A stretch of 64,000 bases of DNA from CAXBES01 sp963974915. Lineage in GTDB: Bacteria > Bacteroidota > Bacteroidia > Flavobacteriales > Flavobacteriaceae. Under the pieces are notes generated by a model that was not told the DNA's origin, made no database searches, and was given only the letters and a program-made list of their open reading frames with translations. Each line of letters begins with the position of its first letter. Position 1 is the stretch's first letter. The stretch spans positions 310,001-374,000 of the forward strand of contig CAXBES010000001.1 in the NCBI GenBank assembly GCA_963974915.1. Direction: 5' to 3'. Both the position numbers and the translations under genes were made by a program. Shown piece by piece: positions 1 through 8,877 of this stretch.

Positions 1-622
1 GTTTTATAGAGGCATCTATCAATTCGATAAAATTATGAGGAAGGATTTTTGTCGACAATCCTACTGCAATTCCTTCTGCACCCTGCGCCAGAAGCATAGG
101 AAACATCACCGGAAGATTAATAGGCTCTTTCTTTCTTCCATCGTATGACGCCTGCCATTCGGTGATCTTCGGATTGTAAACCACATCGAGCGCAAATTTA
201 GATAATCTCGCTTCAATATATCTTGAAGCAGCGGCACGGTCACCGGTTAAAATATTTCCCCAGTTTCCCTGTGTATCTATCAATAAATCCTTTTGACCTA
301 TCTGCACCATAGCATCTGCGATACTGGCGTCACCATGAGGGTGATACTGCATGGTATGTCCTACAATATTCGCTACTTTATTGTAGCGTCCGTCGTCAAG
401 ATCCTTTAATGAATGCATAATACGGCGTTGTACAGGCTTAAAACCATCTTCGATTGCCGGTACAGCCCTTTCCAGGATCACATACGATGCGTAATCTAAA
501 AACCAGTCACGATACATCCCGGTTACCTTGGTAATAGTGTCACCGGAGGTATCCTCATTCTCCCCAAGATAATCCGGGGTTTGGTTTAATTCTTCTTCGT
601 TTGGATTAGTATCTTCACTCAT
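1..622 (-). CDS. parC: DNA topoisomerase IV subunit A, N-terminal part (cut by window edge)
   Basis: About 207 residues are visible; the C-terminal part lies beyond the window start. This is the DNA breakage-reunion subunit of the type II topoisomerase that decatenates chromosomes. Reading the minus strand gives a start MSEDTNPNEE, then the winged-helix region with YHPHGDASIADAM and the active-site stretch TGDRAAASRYIEARL, where Tyr135 is the expected DNA-linking tyrosine. The position matching the quinolone-determining Ser80 of E. coli ParC is Ala here, and the Glu84 position is Asp. The start ATG shares one base with the TAA of parE (TAATG), so the two subunits are almost certainly co-translated. 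The partner gene and family wording favour topoisomerase IV over gyrase, but gyrA cannot be fully excluded from a fragment. Confidence 0.93.
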   Translation of the reverse strand, partial: MSEDTNPNEEELNQTPDYLGENEDTSGDTITKVTGMYRDWFLDYASYVILERAVPAIEDGFKPVQRRIMHSLKDLDDGRYNKVANIVGHTMQYHPHGDASIADAMVQIGQKDLLIDTQGNWGNILTGDRAAASRYIEARLSKFALDVVYNPKITEWQASYDGRKKEPINLPVMFPMLLAQGAEGIAVGLSTKILPHNFIELIDASIK

Positions 623-2472
623 TATTCGTCTACTTTATCCAATTCAACTTTCAAATTATTTATAATGAATTCTTGTCGGTCGGGTGTATTCTTTCCCATA
701 TAAAACGACAATAGTTCTTCTATACTCATAGCTTTATCCAACATTACCGGATCTAAACGAATATCGGCTCCAATAAAATGCACAAATTCGTCTGGAGAGA
801 TCTCTCCAAGCCCCTTAAACCTTGTGATCTCAGGCTTAGGCTTTAACTTTTCCATAGCCTCTTTCCTTTCTTCTTCGGAATAACAGTAGATAGTTTCTTT
901 TTTATTTCGAACCCGAAACAAGGGTGTTTGTAGAATATACAGATGTCCCTCCTTAATTAATTCGGGAAAGAACTGAAGGAAGAACGTGATCAACAGCAAC
1001 CTAATGTGCATACCATCTACATCGGCATCGGTAGCGATCACTATATTGTTATACCGAAGATCTTCCATCGACTCTTCAATATTTAAAGCCGCTTGCAGTA
1101 GATTAAACTCTTCGTTCTCGTACACTATCTTTTTAGACAGTCCGTAGCTGTTTAATGGTTTCCCCTTTAAACTGAACACGGCTTGAGTATTCACATCCCT
1201 ACTTTTGGTAATACTTCCACTCGCACTATCACCCTCGGTTATAAACAGCGTAGACTCTAAATTTCTTTCTTTTTTGGTATCACCGAGATGAATTCTACAA
1301 TCTCTTAATTTCTTATTGTGTAGGTTGGCTTTTTTTGCTCTGTCTTTAGCAAGTTTTCTAATTCCCGAAAGTTCTTTTCGTTCACGTTCGGCCTGCATGA
1401 TCTTACGCTGCAACTTTTCGGCAGTTTCGGGATTCTTATGAAGGTAATTATCGAGTTGCGTCTTTATAAAATCGTTGATATAGGTTCTAACGGTAGGCAA
1501 ATCTCCGCCCATATCTGTAGAACCGAGTTTTGTTTTTGTCTGACTCTCAAATACAGGCTCCATCACTTTAATACTAATAGCAGAGACAATAGATTTCCGA
1601 ATATCGCTTGCTTCATAGTTCTTTCCGTAGAACTCTCTAATAGTCTTAACCAGACTTTCTCTAAATGCAGCTTGATGCGTTCCACCCTGAGTGGTATTCT
1701 GTCCGTTCACAAAACTGTGATACTCTTCACTGTATTGGGTTTTACTATGAGTAATTGCAACCTCGATATCATCCCCTCGTAAGTGAATAACCGGGTACAA
1801 CATATCCTCCTTAGACATATTGTCTTCGAGTAGATCCTTAAGTCCGTTCTCCGAAAAATACTTCTCCCCGTTAAAATCTATGGTTAGTCCAGGATTGAGG
1901 TACACGTAATTTTTAAGCATTTTCGCTACATATTCTGTGCGATACTTATAATTTTTAAATATGCTCTCATCCGGAATAAAGGTTACTTTTGTTCCTTTTC
2001 GTTTTGAAGATTCTTCAATGTCGGCATCTTTAATTAATTCTCCCAGAGAGAATTCGGCCGACTTTATCTTGTTCTCCCTAACAGACTCAACTTTAAAGAA
2101 AGCAGAAAGTGCGTTTACTGCTTTCGTTCCAACTCCGTTTAACCCAACAGACTTTTTGAAGGCACGACTATCATACTTCCCACCGGTGTTCATTTTAGAG
2201 ACTACATCCACTACTTTTCCCAATGGGATACCTCTACCGTAGTCACGGACTTTTACTTCCTTATCTTTAATTCTAATTTCAATAGTCTTACCGGTACCCA
2301 TAACAAACTCATCGATACAGTTATCGATAACCTCTTTAAGAAGGATATAAATGCCGTCATCTGGAGAAGACCCGTCGCCGAGCTTCCCAATATACATCCC
2401 CGGACGCATACGTATATGCTCCTTCCAGTCGAGGGATCGTATATTATCTTCGGTATATTTGGTTTCTGCCAT
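622..2472 (-). CDS. parE: DNA topoisomerase IV subunit B (ATPase subunit)
   Basis: 616 residues. GHKL ATPase and TOPRIM subunit that powers strand passage together with ParC. Visible motifs in order: the ATP-site helix EVIDNCIDE, DYGRGIPLG, the lid GLNGVGTKAVNAL, then the TOPRIM residues TEGDSASGS and the metal-binding DADVDG (IATDADVDGMHIRLLL). It ends without a long extra insert, which fits the short ParE/GyrB class. parC follows with a one-base overlap, giving an operon of matched subunits. The start ATG is chosen because it begins MAETKYTEDNIRSLDW, the usual family beginning. No gyrB-like C-terminal extension is seen. Confidence 0.95.
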   Translation of the reverse strand: MAETKYTEDNIRSLDWKEHIRMRPGMYIGKLGDGSSPDDGIYILLKEVIDNCIDEFVMGTGKTIEIRIKDKEVKVRDYGRGIPLGKVVDVVSKMNTGGKYDSRAFKKSVGLNGVGTKAVNALSAFFKVESVRENKIKSAEFSLGELIKDADIEESSKRKGTKVTFIPDESIFKNYKYRTEYVAKMLKNYVYLNPGLTIDFNGEKYFSENGLKDLLEDNMSKEDMLYPVIHLRGDDIEVAITHSKTQYSEEYHSFVNGQNTTQGGTHQAAFRESLVKTIREFYGKNYEASDIRKSIVSAISIKVMEPVFESQTKTKLGSTDMGGDLPTVRTYINDFIKTQLDNYLHKNPETAEKLQRKIMQAERERKELSGIRKLAKDRAKKANLHNKKLRDCRIHLGDTKKERNLESTLFITEGDSASGSITKSRDVNTQAVFSLKGKPLNSYGLSKKIVYENEEFNLLQAALNIEESMEDLRYNNIVIATDADVDGMHIRLLLITFFLQFFPELIKEGHLYILQTPLFRVRNKKETIYCYSEEERKEAMEKLKPKPEITRFKGLGEISPDEFVHFIGADIRLDPVMLDKAMSIEELLSFYMGKNTPDRQEFIINNLKVELDKVDE

Positions 2473-2690
2473 AAAGTAAAGGGTGTAGGCACGAATATAA
2501 AATTATAGTACAAAAATAGAAACCCATTTTAAGGAAAGTAATTAACAATAAAAATATGCTATTGTTAGTAAGATTTTTCTCTTTTTTTATTTCTGAAATC
2601 ACTAAAACCAGAGTTTAACAATATTATGATATATCGCTAAAATTGAACTAAAATACTGTTAAATGAGAATTATTGATCCTTTCTGGACTA

Positions 2691-2698
2691 TATATTTG
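2691..2698 (+). promoter_or_regulatory. Candidate -7 promoter box for the PAP2 gene
   Basis: TATATTTG matches the Bacteroidetes -7 consensus TAnnTTTG. A TTG lies at 2673-2675, a 15-base spacer that is shorter than usual. The box ends 4 bases before the ATG at 2703, so transcription would begin at or next to the start codon. Confidence 0.5.
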
Positions 2699-2702
2699 AG
2701 GT

Positions 2703-3527
2703 ATGCGAAAATATACAATATTAGCCGTTTTACTTTTAAGTTTGTTCAATCTATATGCGCAAAGGAGCGTCTCACCCTACGAATGGGACTGGGTAACTGA
2801 TGGAATTTGGACAGGTACCGCGTTAGCCGGTAGCACAGCCGGATTTTTGCTAATACAGAATAAAGATGATCTTACTCCGGAAGAGTTGGCAACCATAGTA
2901 TCAGAACAAGAGAACATTAATTTTTTAGATAAATGGGCGGTTGGGAATCATGACGAAACTGCTAATAAGATAAGTGATATTCCCTTTGCAATTTCTTTTG
3001 TCGCTCCATTTGCCATGCTATTCGATGATGAAATCAACGACCATACCGGTCAGTATGTTGGTCTGTACATAGAAAGTTTAGCTACAACAGCAGCGATATA
3101 CACGATCACCGCAGGATTGGTAAATAAATCCAGACCATATGTATATGATGAGAGCGGAGACACCCCGTTAAGTCGGAGACTTAGTGGTAATGGACAACGT
3201 TCTTTTTACTCCGGACATGTTGCAGCAACGGCTACAGCAACATTTTTTACAGCTAAAGTATTTTCCGATTATAATCCCGATGCAAAGGGTAAGGTTTGGG
3301 TATGGACAGGTGCCGCATTGATTCCGGCCGGTGTTGGTTATTTTAGATTGCAAGGTGGACAGCATTTTACCACCGATATTATCCTGGGTTATGCTCTGGG
3401 GGCTGCAACGGGATATTTTGTGCCCGAACTACATAAGAAAAATGGAAGTTTAGACATTTACCCTAGTTCAGGTCAGAGTTTTAACGGTGATAAATACAAG
3501 TCGTTGGCAATTAGATATACTTTTTAG
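2703..3527 (+). CDS. PAP2-family membrane phosphatase, exported
   Basis: 274 residues with an N-terminal signal peptide (MRKYTILAVLLLSLFNLYAQ). It carries the three PAP2 acid phosphatase motifs: NKSRP with upstream lysine, the SFYSGH motif, and RLQGGQHFTTD with the catalytic His and Asp. Family members dephosphorylate lipid phosphates, for example undecaprenyl pyrophosphate or phosphatidic acid, on the periplasmic side. The substrate here is not knowable from sequence. It is convergent with ychF, whose stop lies 17 bp away with no terminator hairpin between them. A TATATTTG box ends only 4 bases before the ATG, so the mRNA may be leaderless. Confidence 0.85.
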   Translation: MRKYTILAVLLLSLFNLYAQRSVSPYEWDWVTDGIWTGTALAGSTAGFLLIQNKDDLTPEELATIVSEQENINFLDKWAVGNHDETANKISDIPFAISFVAPFAMLFDDEINDHTGQYVGLYIESLATTAAIYTITAGLVNKSRPYVYDESGDTPLSRRLSGNGQRSFYSGHVAATATATFFTAKVFSDYNPDAKGKVWVWTGAALIPAGVGYFRLQGGQHFTTDIILGYALGAATGYFVPELHKKNGSLDIYPSSGQSFNGDKYKSLAIRYTF

Positions 3528-3544
3528 CCCCTTGAAAACAAACA

Positions 3545-4639
3545 CTATACGTTAAATCGGAAGTGCATAACATCCCCGTCCTTTACAACATACTCCTTCC
3601 CTTCAATACCCATTTTACCTGCTTCTTTCACTTTCGCTTCACTTCCGTATTGAACATAATCGTCGTATTTTATTACTTCGGCACGGATAAACCCTTTCTC
3701 AAAATCGGTATGAATCACACCTGCTGCCTGGGGAGCTGTCGCACCAACAGGAATAGTCCAAGCTCTAACCTCTTTAACACCTGCAGTAAAATAAGTTTGT
3801 AGATTAAGCAAACTGTAGGCTCCACGAATGAGTTTAGCCGAGCCGGGTTCTTCCAAGCCAAGGTCCTCCAGGAACATTTGACGTTCTTCAAAAGTTTCTA
3901 ACTCGGTTATATCGGCTTCGGTTCCCACAGCCAGTATGATCACTTCAGCATTTTCGGATGCAACGGCCTCCTTCACTTTATCAACATAGGCGTTTCCATT
4001 GACAGCCCCTTTTTCATCAACATTGCACACATACATCACAGGCTTATCAGTAATAAACTGCATCTGTCCAATATATTCTTCTCTTTCCGAATCTGTTAGA
4101 TCAATGGCACGTACTGACACTCCGGCTTCTAATCCTACCTTGACCTTTTGTAAAGCAGTTTCCTCCTTTTGAGCCTCTTTATTCCCCGTTCTGGCAGCTC
4201 TCTTTACCTTCTCCAATTTTTTGTCTACCGTTTCAAGATCTTTTAACTGAAGTTCAATATCTATTGTTTCTTTATCACGAATTGGATCCACACTGCCATC
4301 AACATGCACTATATTATCATCGTCAAAACATCTTAAAACATGCAGTATGGCATCGGTTTCACGGATATTTCCAAGAAATTGATTCCCTAATCCCTCACCC
4401 TTACTAGCTCCTTTTACCAATCCAGCAATATCAACAATCTCAACAGTCGCCGGTAATACACGTTCCGGGTTAACTAGTTCTTCTAATTTGAGAAGTCTTG
4501 GATCCGGTACATTTACTACTCCAACATTTGGTTCAATTGTACAAAATGGAAAGTTTGCACTTTGCGCTTTGGCATTGGATAAGCAATTAAAAAGGGTTGA
4601 TTTACCCACATTCGGCAATCCTACGATTCCTGCTTTCAT
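3545..4639 (-). CDS. ychF: Ribosome-associated GTPase/ATPase YchF (OBG family)
   Basis: 364 residues, the normal YchF length. P-loop GLPNVGKSTLFN at the N-terminus, the G3 region DIAGLVKGASKGEGLGNQFL, a coiled coil near residues 125-165, the NVDEKG motif, and a C-terminal TGS-like domain ending in GDVMHFRFNV. YchF binds ribosomes and 26S-like complexes in other organisms, hydrolyses ATP better than GTP, and acts in translation and stress responses. The gene is monocistronic. A minus-strand TATATTTG box at 4699-4692 would give a leader of about 50 bases. Confidence 0.95.
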   Translation of the reverse strand: MKAGIVGLPNVGKSTLFNCLSNAKAQSANFPFCTIEPNVGVVNVPDPRLLKLEELVNPERVLPATVEIVDIAGLVKGASKGEGLGNQFLGNIRETDAILHVLRCFDDDNIVHVDGSVDPIRDKETIDIELQLKDLETVDKKLEKVKRAARTGNKEAQKEETALQKVKVGLEAGVSVRAIDLTDSEREEYIGQMQFITDKPVMYVCNVDEKGAVNGNAYVDKVKEAVASENAEVIILAVGTEADITELETFEERQMFLEDLGLEEPGSAKLIRGAYSLLNLQTYFTAGVKEVRAWTIPVGATAPQAAGVIHTDFEKGFIRAEVIKYDDYVQYGSEAKVKEAGKMGIEGKEYVVKDGDVMHFRFNV

Positions 4640-4824
4640 ATAAAATCTGATTTGAATATAACGAGAAACTTCCGTCTCATTATTGAGGATGCAAATATAT
4701 AGCTTAAGTTCAATTTTTTTAATAAAAGCACAATTGAAATTTCATTGGCGCACACAGATTTTTTTGGAATAATTAATTTCGGTTTGCCATTTTTTTTTAT
4801 CTTTAAATGCTAACTAACCAAATT

Positions 4825-5244
4825 ATGAAAAAAATAATACTATTCGCTGCCATTCTTTTGGCCGGATATGGACTAGGTATTTCTCAAAATAATAGTCCTG
4901 AAAATTCAGAACAACAACAGTTACAAGAGCAACCAAAACCTGTTGTTAAAAAGATCGAACAATTTGAAAAAGACAGAGTTGTTGATCCGCAGAACGAAGC
5001 ATTTCTGTATGAAGCTACAAGTAAACTTATTAGAAATCCGGATTATGCGAACTTTTCGATCATAATTAGTTGGTACAAGCAAACCAAATCCCACTATTAT
5101 TACATGATAGGATGGAATATTGACGGAGTGAATTATACCGATTATATGAAGTATAATTGGGCAGATGGCTCTGTAGGCAGAGTATCTTTTGAAGAGATAG
5201 AGGCAGACACCGATTACTCTACCCCTGATGGGTCGAAAAATTAA
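4825..5244 (+). CDS. Small secreted protein of unknown function
   Basis: 139 residues from the ATG at 4825 (MKKIILFAAILLAGYGLGIS, a clear signal peptide). An in-frame ATG at 4807 is rejected because a TATCTTTA box ends at 4805 and the extra residues would precede the signal peptide. The mature part starts with an Asn/Gln/Glu-rich stretch, then a compact aromatic domain (FSIIISWYKQTKSHYYYMIGW) with no match I recognise. It lies just before a second small secreted protein in the same orientation, so the two may form one transcript. Confidence 0.6.
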   Translation: MKKIILFAAILLAGYGLGISQNNSPENSEQQQLQEQPKPVVKKIEQFEKDRVVDPQNEAFLYEATSKLIRNPDYANFSIIISWYKQTKSHYYYMIGWNIDGVNYTDYMKYNWADGSVGRVSFEEIEADTDYSTPDGSKN

Positions 5245-5326
5245 TAAATAATTTGTAATATTTTTACAAACAATTAACTTTAAGTGACGTACGTTTACAG
5301 CTAACAATTTAATAAGACCTATTATT

Positions 5327-5791
5327 ATGAAAACAATTACATGTGCATTAGCGGCCATTTTCATTAGTGCGTTCACAGTGACAGCTCAAGAGAATACAGA
5401 CATCAAGAAGGAAACAACTATAAAAAAGGTTGTTACTAAAGACACCAAAGTCGAAACGAAAGTTATTAACGATGTTGAAGTTGAAAGATCGGTAATCGTT
5501 GTAGAAGGAGATGATAGTACAAATCAAAACGCTAAAGTAATTACTAACAAAGAAGATAACGTAGAGGTTGTAGTAGATGAAATTAGTGATGATCCTGAAA
5601 ATGATGAACTAATTGAAGAGATCGAAGAAGATGTACAAATGGAGATGGAAGAGTCTAAGAGAGATCAAATGGATAAAGTGGCCAAGGAAAAAGAAATGCT
5701 TGAAAATAAAGATGAAGTTAAAGCCATGAAAGATATGGAGAAGAAAAAAGCAAAAAAGAAAAACAAGAAGTCTAAAATAGACAATAAGTAA
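5327..5791 (+). CDS. Small secreted acidic/lysine-rich protein
   Basis: 154 residues. Signal peptide MKTITCALAAIFISAFTVTAQ, then a Lys/Thr/Val-rich segment, a strongly acidic middle (DEISDDPENDELIEEIEED) and a Lys-rich coiled-coil tail ending KKKAKKKNKKSKIDNK. The first 25 mature residues (AQEN..KKETT..K) resemble those of the protein at 7800-8330, suggesting a shared N-terminal module. The low-complexity charged composition makes a structural or ion-binding surface role possible. No function is assigned. Confidence 0.6.
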   Translation: MKTITCALAAIFISAFTVTAQENTDIKKETTIKKVVTKDTKVETKVINDVEVERSVIVVEGDDSTNQNAKVITNKEDNVEVVVDEISDDPENDELIEEIEEDVQMEMEESKRDQMDKVAKEKEMLENKDEVKAMKDMEKKKAKKKNKKSKIDNK

Positions 5792-5818
5792 GAGAAATAA
5801 TTTTGGTTAATTATTATT

Positions 5819-5852
5819 GAAAACCCTTTCCAATTAATTTTGGGAGGGTTTT
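5819..5852. terminator. Bidirectional terminator hairpin
   Basis: GAAAACCCT pairs with AGGGTTTTC around an A/T-rich loop, with T-runs on both strands. It lies between the converging genes ending at 5791 and 5853. Confidence 0.65.
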
Positions 5853-6650
5853 CTAATTTAAGACCTCTTCCAAAGCCACTCTATAACCTTCAAAATTTAT
5901 CAGGTCATTATGTCCACCGCCAGGGATCGTTACAAATGTAAGCTGCTCCTTTTTAACTAAACCAGCTAATTTTTTACCCGAACTATATGGCACCACATTA
6001 TCGCCTGTCCCATGGAAAATAATTACGGGTGCTTTAACTTGTTCAATAAACTTATTCGAAGGAAATTTAAAACGTAACAAGTATTTCACCGCAACAGCCG
6101 GAAATCGGTGTTTCGCAGCATCATTTAAGTTGTAAAATGGTGTTTCCAGGATAAGTTTCTTAACATTATTCTTTGATGCAATATATGTTGCAAAGGTAGT
6201 ACCCAAAGACCTTCCGTAGGTAATCACCTCATCTTCCCCATAAATTTGTATTGCATAATCGTAAAACAGTTGAGCATCACCATACAAAGCTTTTTCAGAT
6301 AGTTTCCCTGTGCTTTTTCCATAAGTTCTGTAATCCATAACAATTACATCGTATCCATGTTCGGTAAGTGGTATAACTATTTCTCCCCATCGTGAAAGAT
6401 CCCCTGCATTTCCATGGAAATATAATATTACACCTTTGGGTGTGTCAACTTTAAAATGCAAAGCATTAAGTTTTGCCCCATCATTTGTTTCTATATTGAA
6501 TTCTTCGAAAGGAGTACTAAAACTGTATTCGTAGTCCTGAGACAGTTTAGTAGGTAGGAAAATTAATTTCTCTTGCATAAAATAAACCGTAAATAAAAGT
6601 AAAATTACTCCTGTAACGATAAAAAGTAGAACTTTTTTACAATGGCGCAT
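5853..6650 (-). CDS. Membrane-anchored alpha/beta hydrolase
   Basis: 265 residues from the ATG at 6650. A longer reading from 6680 would overlap the upstream gene by 29 bases; the chosen ATG sits one base after the upstream TAG. There is one N-terminal membrane helix (VLLFIVTGVILLLFTVYF), then an alpha/beta hydrolase fold with GNAGDLSRWG (oxyanion region), the nucleophile elbow GRSLGT, Asp in HGTGDNVVP and His in GGGHNDL. This is the YqiA/FrsA-like BAAT group found next to cell-envelope genes. The substrate is unknown. It is a paralogue of the gene just upstream and is surely co-transcribed with it. Confidence 0.85.
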   Translation of the reverse strand: MRHCKKVLLFIVTGVILLLFTVYFMQEKLIFLPTKLSQDYEYSFSTPFEEFNIETNDGAKLNALHFKVDTPKGVILYFHGNAGDLSRWGEIVIPLTEHGYDVIVMDYRTYGKSTGKLSEKALYGDAQLFYDYAIQIYGEDEVITYGRSLGTTFATYIASKNNVKKLILETPFYNLNDAAKHRFPAVAVKYLLRFKFPSNKFIEQVKAPVIIFHGTGDNVVPYSSGKKLAGLVKKEQLTFVTIPGGGHNDLINFEGYRVALEEVLN

Positions 6651-6651
6651 A

Positions 6652-7512
6652 CTAACTTTTATAAGAATGTTGAACGCCAATACTAGTTGTGCTTAGATCA
6701 ATTTCCTTTTTTTCTGAAGTAATTATCTCTTCAAGGATCTTGTGGTATTCCTCAAAAGTGTTCATATTTTTGTGGCCTCCACCAATTACAGGATATAAGC
6801 GCGTGAGTTTCGGATTAATTTGTGACAGTTTCACGCTTGTTTTAAACGGGATCAATTTGTCGTCTGTACCATGAATTATTCGAATTGGACAATTTACATA
6901 TTTTATCCATTTATAAGTAGGCATAGGATAACGCATAATTACAGATAATGGCATAAAAGGCATATAGCGTCCGGTCACTTTGGTAAGGCTGTAATAGGGT
7001 GCATCTAAGATGAGGAGTTTCGGATTATTCATCGATGCGAGTTTTGTAGCAAATCCTGAGCCCAGGGACCTCCCGTATAAAATGATATATTTTTCTGAGA
7101 CTCTCTCTCGTATCTTATCGTACACATACTGGAGGTCTCGTTTAATGGCTTTTTGCGACCGTTTACCGGTACTCTTTCCGAAGCCCCGGTAATCTACCAT
7201 GATAACATCGTAATCGTTACGTGTAAAATCAACTGCAAACTTTCCCCACCCTTTAATACTCTTAGAATTCCCTTTTAAATAAAGCACAACGCCCTTAGGT
7301 TTTTTTACTCTAAAATGTAAACCGTTTATAATCGCTCCATCCCGTGTTTCGAGATTGTATTCTTCTACAACCTGATTTTCATAGAGAAATTGAAAATCTT
7401 TAGGAAGCTTTTCGGGCTTAAAAAGAAAATAGTCCTGTAGATAGTATAACAAAATACTTATCACTAAATATGTGACAACTACTATTATGGAAATATACAA
7501 CCAGACCGGCAT
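6652..7512 (-). CDS. Membrane-anchored alpha/beta hydrolase (paralogue)
   Basis: 286 residues. An N-terminal membrane helix (YISIIVVVTYLVISILLYYL) precedes a hydrolase domain with the elbow GRSLGSG, acid HGTDDKLIP and base GGGHKNM, matching the downstream paralogue motif for motif. The C-terminus is longer and ends in a Ser/Thr-rich tail (DLSTTSIGVQHSYKS). The tandem arrangement with a one-base gap points to duplication and a two-gene operon. It is probably an esterase or peptidase facing the periplasm, but this is inference from the fold. Confidence 0.85.
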   Translation of the reverse strand: MPVWLYISIIVVVTYLVISILLYYLQDYFLFKPEKLPKDFQFLYENQVVEEYNLETRDGAIINGLHFRVKKPKGVVLYLKGNSKSIKGWGKFAVDFTRNDYDVIMVDYRGFGKSTGKRSQKAIKRDLQYVYDKIRERVSEKYIILYGRSLGSGFATKLASMNNPKLLILDAPYYSLTKVTGRYMPFMPLSVIMRYPMPTYKWIKYVNCPIRIIHGTDDKLIPFKTSVKLSQINPKLTRLYPVIGGGHKNMNTFEEYHKILEEIITSEKKEIDLSTTSIGVQHSYKS

Positions 7513-7763
7513 TCAATACTTTTTTCTTAAAAATACAAAAATTGACACTGTTTAAACAATAAAAGTATATCCATGTATAGACACTCGTTTTCCACTCCTC
7601 TCTTGAGAATTGTACTTAGTTTAATAAAAACAACATCAATTACGTTGATAAAAACGCTTCTAAATAAACACAATTATGATTTTTTATCATAAAAAACGTT
7701 AAAATGATGCAATTTTAGTATAGTCTTATCATCCCCTTATTACTAATTAACAACGTCTATAGT

Positions 7764-7771
7764 TACATTTG
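7764..7771 (+). promoter_or_regulatory. Candidate -7 promoter box
   Basis: TACATTTG fits TAnnTTTG and lies 28 bases before the start of the secreted protein at 7800. The 287-base spacer 7513-7799 is otherwise A/T rich with nothing else recognisable. Confidence 0.45.
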
Positions 7772-7799
7772 TTAAGTATTAATTTAAAAACACACCAAG

Positions 7800-8330
7800 A
7801 TGAAAAAGATAGCATTTATACTAGCACTAGCGACGTTTTCAATGTCATATGCACAAGAAAACAAGAATGAAAAGAAAGAAACGGTTGTAACAAAAACCAC
7901 TGTTCAAGATAGCAAAGGTGAAGAAGTTTCAACTAAGGCTGTAACAAAAACGGAAGAGCAGGTTATTGCGTTAGAAAGTAGTGATGCAAATATGACCAAT
8001 CAAAACATCACTATGTTACCAACTAAAGTGGACACCAATGTTACATATAGTAATGATGGAGTAGATTATTCTTTCGAAGCTCAGAACAAAGGATTTAAAA
8101 TGATGTCTAGAGACGATGTAAATAATTCGGAAGACTTCGCCATTTTAAGACCTTCTTCTCAGAAAGGATATTATATAATGTCTCAGGATGGAGTGAGCTC
8201 GTTTGGATATTTTAATCAGAACGGAAACTTCGTAGTTGAAAGTTATGATGAAACATCAGATAGTATTGTAACTACTGTTTATGAGTTACAAGTAAAAGAT
8301 AAAAAAGTAATGAAAAAGAGCAAAATGTAA
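7800..8330 (+). CDS. Small secreted protein, WG-like repeat character uncertain
   Basis: 176 residues with signal peptide MKKIAFILALATFSMSYAQ. The mature N-terminus is Lys/Thr/Val rich (KKETVVTKTTVQD) and resembles the protein at 5327-5791. The second half has aromatic beta-type segments such as KGYYIMSQDGVSSFGYFNQNGNFVVESYD. It ends KKVMKKSKM. No family is recognised. It is isolated by a strong terminator pair downstream. Confidence 0.6.
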   Translation: MKKIAFILALATFSMSYAQENKNEKKETVVTKTTVQDSKGEEVSTKAVTKTEEQVIALESSDANMTNQNITMLPTKVDTNVTYSNDGVDYSFEAQNKGFKMMSRDDVNNSEDFAILRPSSQKGYYIMSQDGVSSFGYFNQNGNFVVESYDETSDSIVTTVYELQVKDKKVMKKSKM

Positions 8331-8353
8331 GAGGTAAAAGCCTCCGCAAAGAA

Positions 8354-8401
8354 ACACCCTCCAGAAATCTTGAAGTTTCAAGCTAGGAGGGTGTACTTTT
8401 T
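8354..8401 (+). terminator. Terminator hairpin with nested stem
   Basis: ACACCCTCC at 8354-8362 pairs with GGAGGGTGT at 8386-8394. The loop contains a second palindrome, CTTGAA-GT-TTCAAG. A T-run follows. It lies just after the stop at 8330. Confidence 0.75.
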
Positions 8402-8410
8402 ATACCTATA

Positions 8411-8450
8411 AAAATGGGGTATGATCTAAGATCATACCCCATTTTTTTTC
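8411..8450. terminator. Perfect 16-bp bidirectional terminator
   Basis: AAAATGGGGTATGATC pairs with GATCATACCCCATTTT around a TAA loop, with A and T runs on the flanks. It separates the converging genes ending at 8330 and 8464. Confidence 0.85.
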
Positions 8451-8463
8451 TAAATCACTAAAA

Positions 8464-8814
8464 CTATTTATGGTGCATAAAAGCCTGTTTTCCAAGTAAA
8501 ACTTCATCACTTTCAACGTGGTCATCATCTGGAACACAACAGTCTACAGGACATACAGCAGCGCATTGTGGCTCTTCGTGAAACCCCTTACACTCTGTAC
8601 ATTTATCGGGCACAATATAGTAGATCTCATCACTTATTGGCTCCTGAGTTTCATTGGCATCAACGCTCTTCCCGTTTGGTAAGATTAAATTGCCCTCAAG
8701 ATCGGTACCATCTGCATATCGCCAGTCGTCTGCACCTTCGTAGATCGCCGTGTTTGGACATTCCGGTTCACAGGCGCCACAGTTAATACATTCATCGGTT
8801 ATTATAATTGCCAT
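8464..8814 (-). CDS. Dicluster 4Fe-4S ferredoxin
   Basis: 116 residues. The first cluster motif is CINCGACEPECPNTAIYEG and the second CTECKGFHEEPQCAAVCPVDCC, separated by an insert of about 50 residues. That insert resembles the YfhL/Fdx-type bacterial ferredoxins with a loop. It is a soluble electron carrier. The neighbour on the other side of a shared promoter region is an acyl-CoA reductase, and in many flavobacteria these genes stay together with serC/serA, which hints that the ferredoxin may donate electrons in that context, though this is not proven. Confidence 0.92.
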   Translation of the reverse strand: MAIIITDECINCGACEPECPNTAIYEGADDWRYADGTDLEGNLILPNGKSVDANETQEPISDEIYYIVPDKCTECKGFHEEPQCAAVCPVDCCVPDDDHVESDEVLLGKQAFMHHK

Positions 8815-8829
8815 CGGATTTTCTTTTTC

Positions 8830-8847
8830 TAACTTTGCACAAATTTA
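8830..8847. promoter_or_regulatory. Overlapping divergent promoter boxes
   Basis: TAACTTTGCACAAATTTA holds a plus-strand TAACTTTG (8830-8837) and a minus-strand TAAATTTG (8847-8840) two bases apart. They fit the TAnnTTTG box for the acyl-CoA reductase gene and the ferredoxin gene. The element is nearly palindromic. Confidence 0.5.
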
Positions 8848-8877
8848 AAGCCTTAAAAGGGGAACTCCAAACTAACT

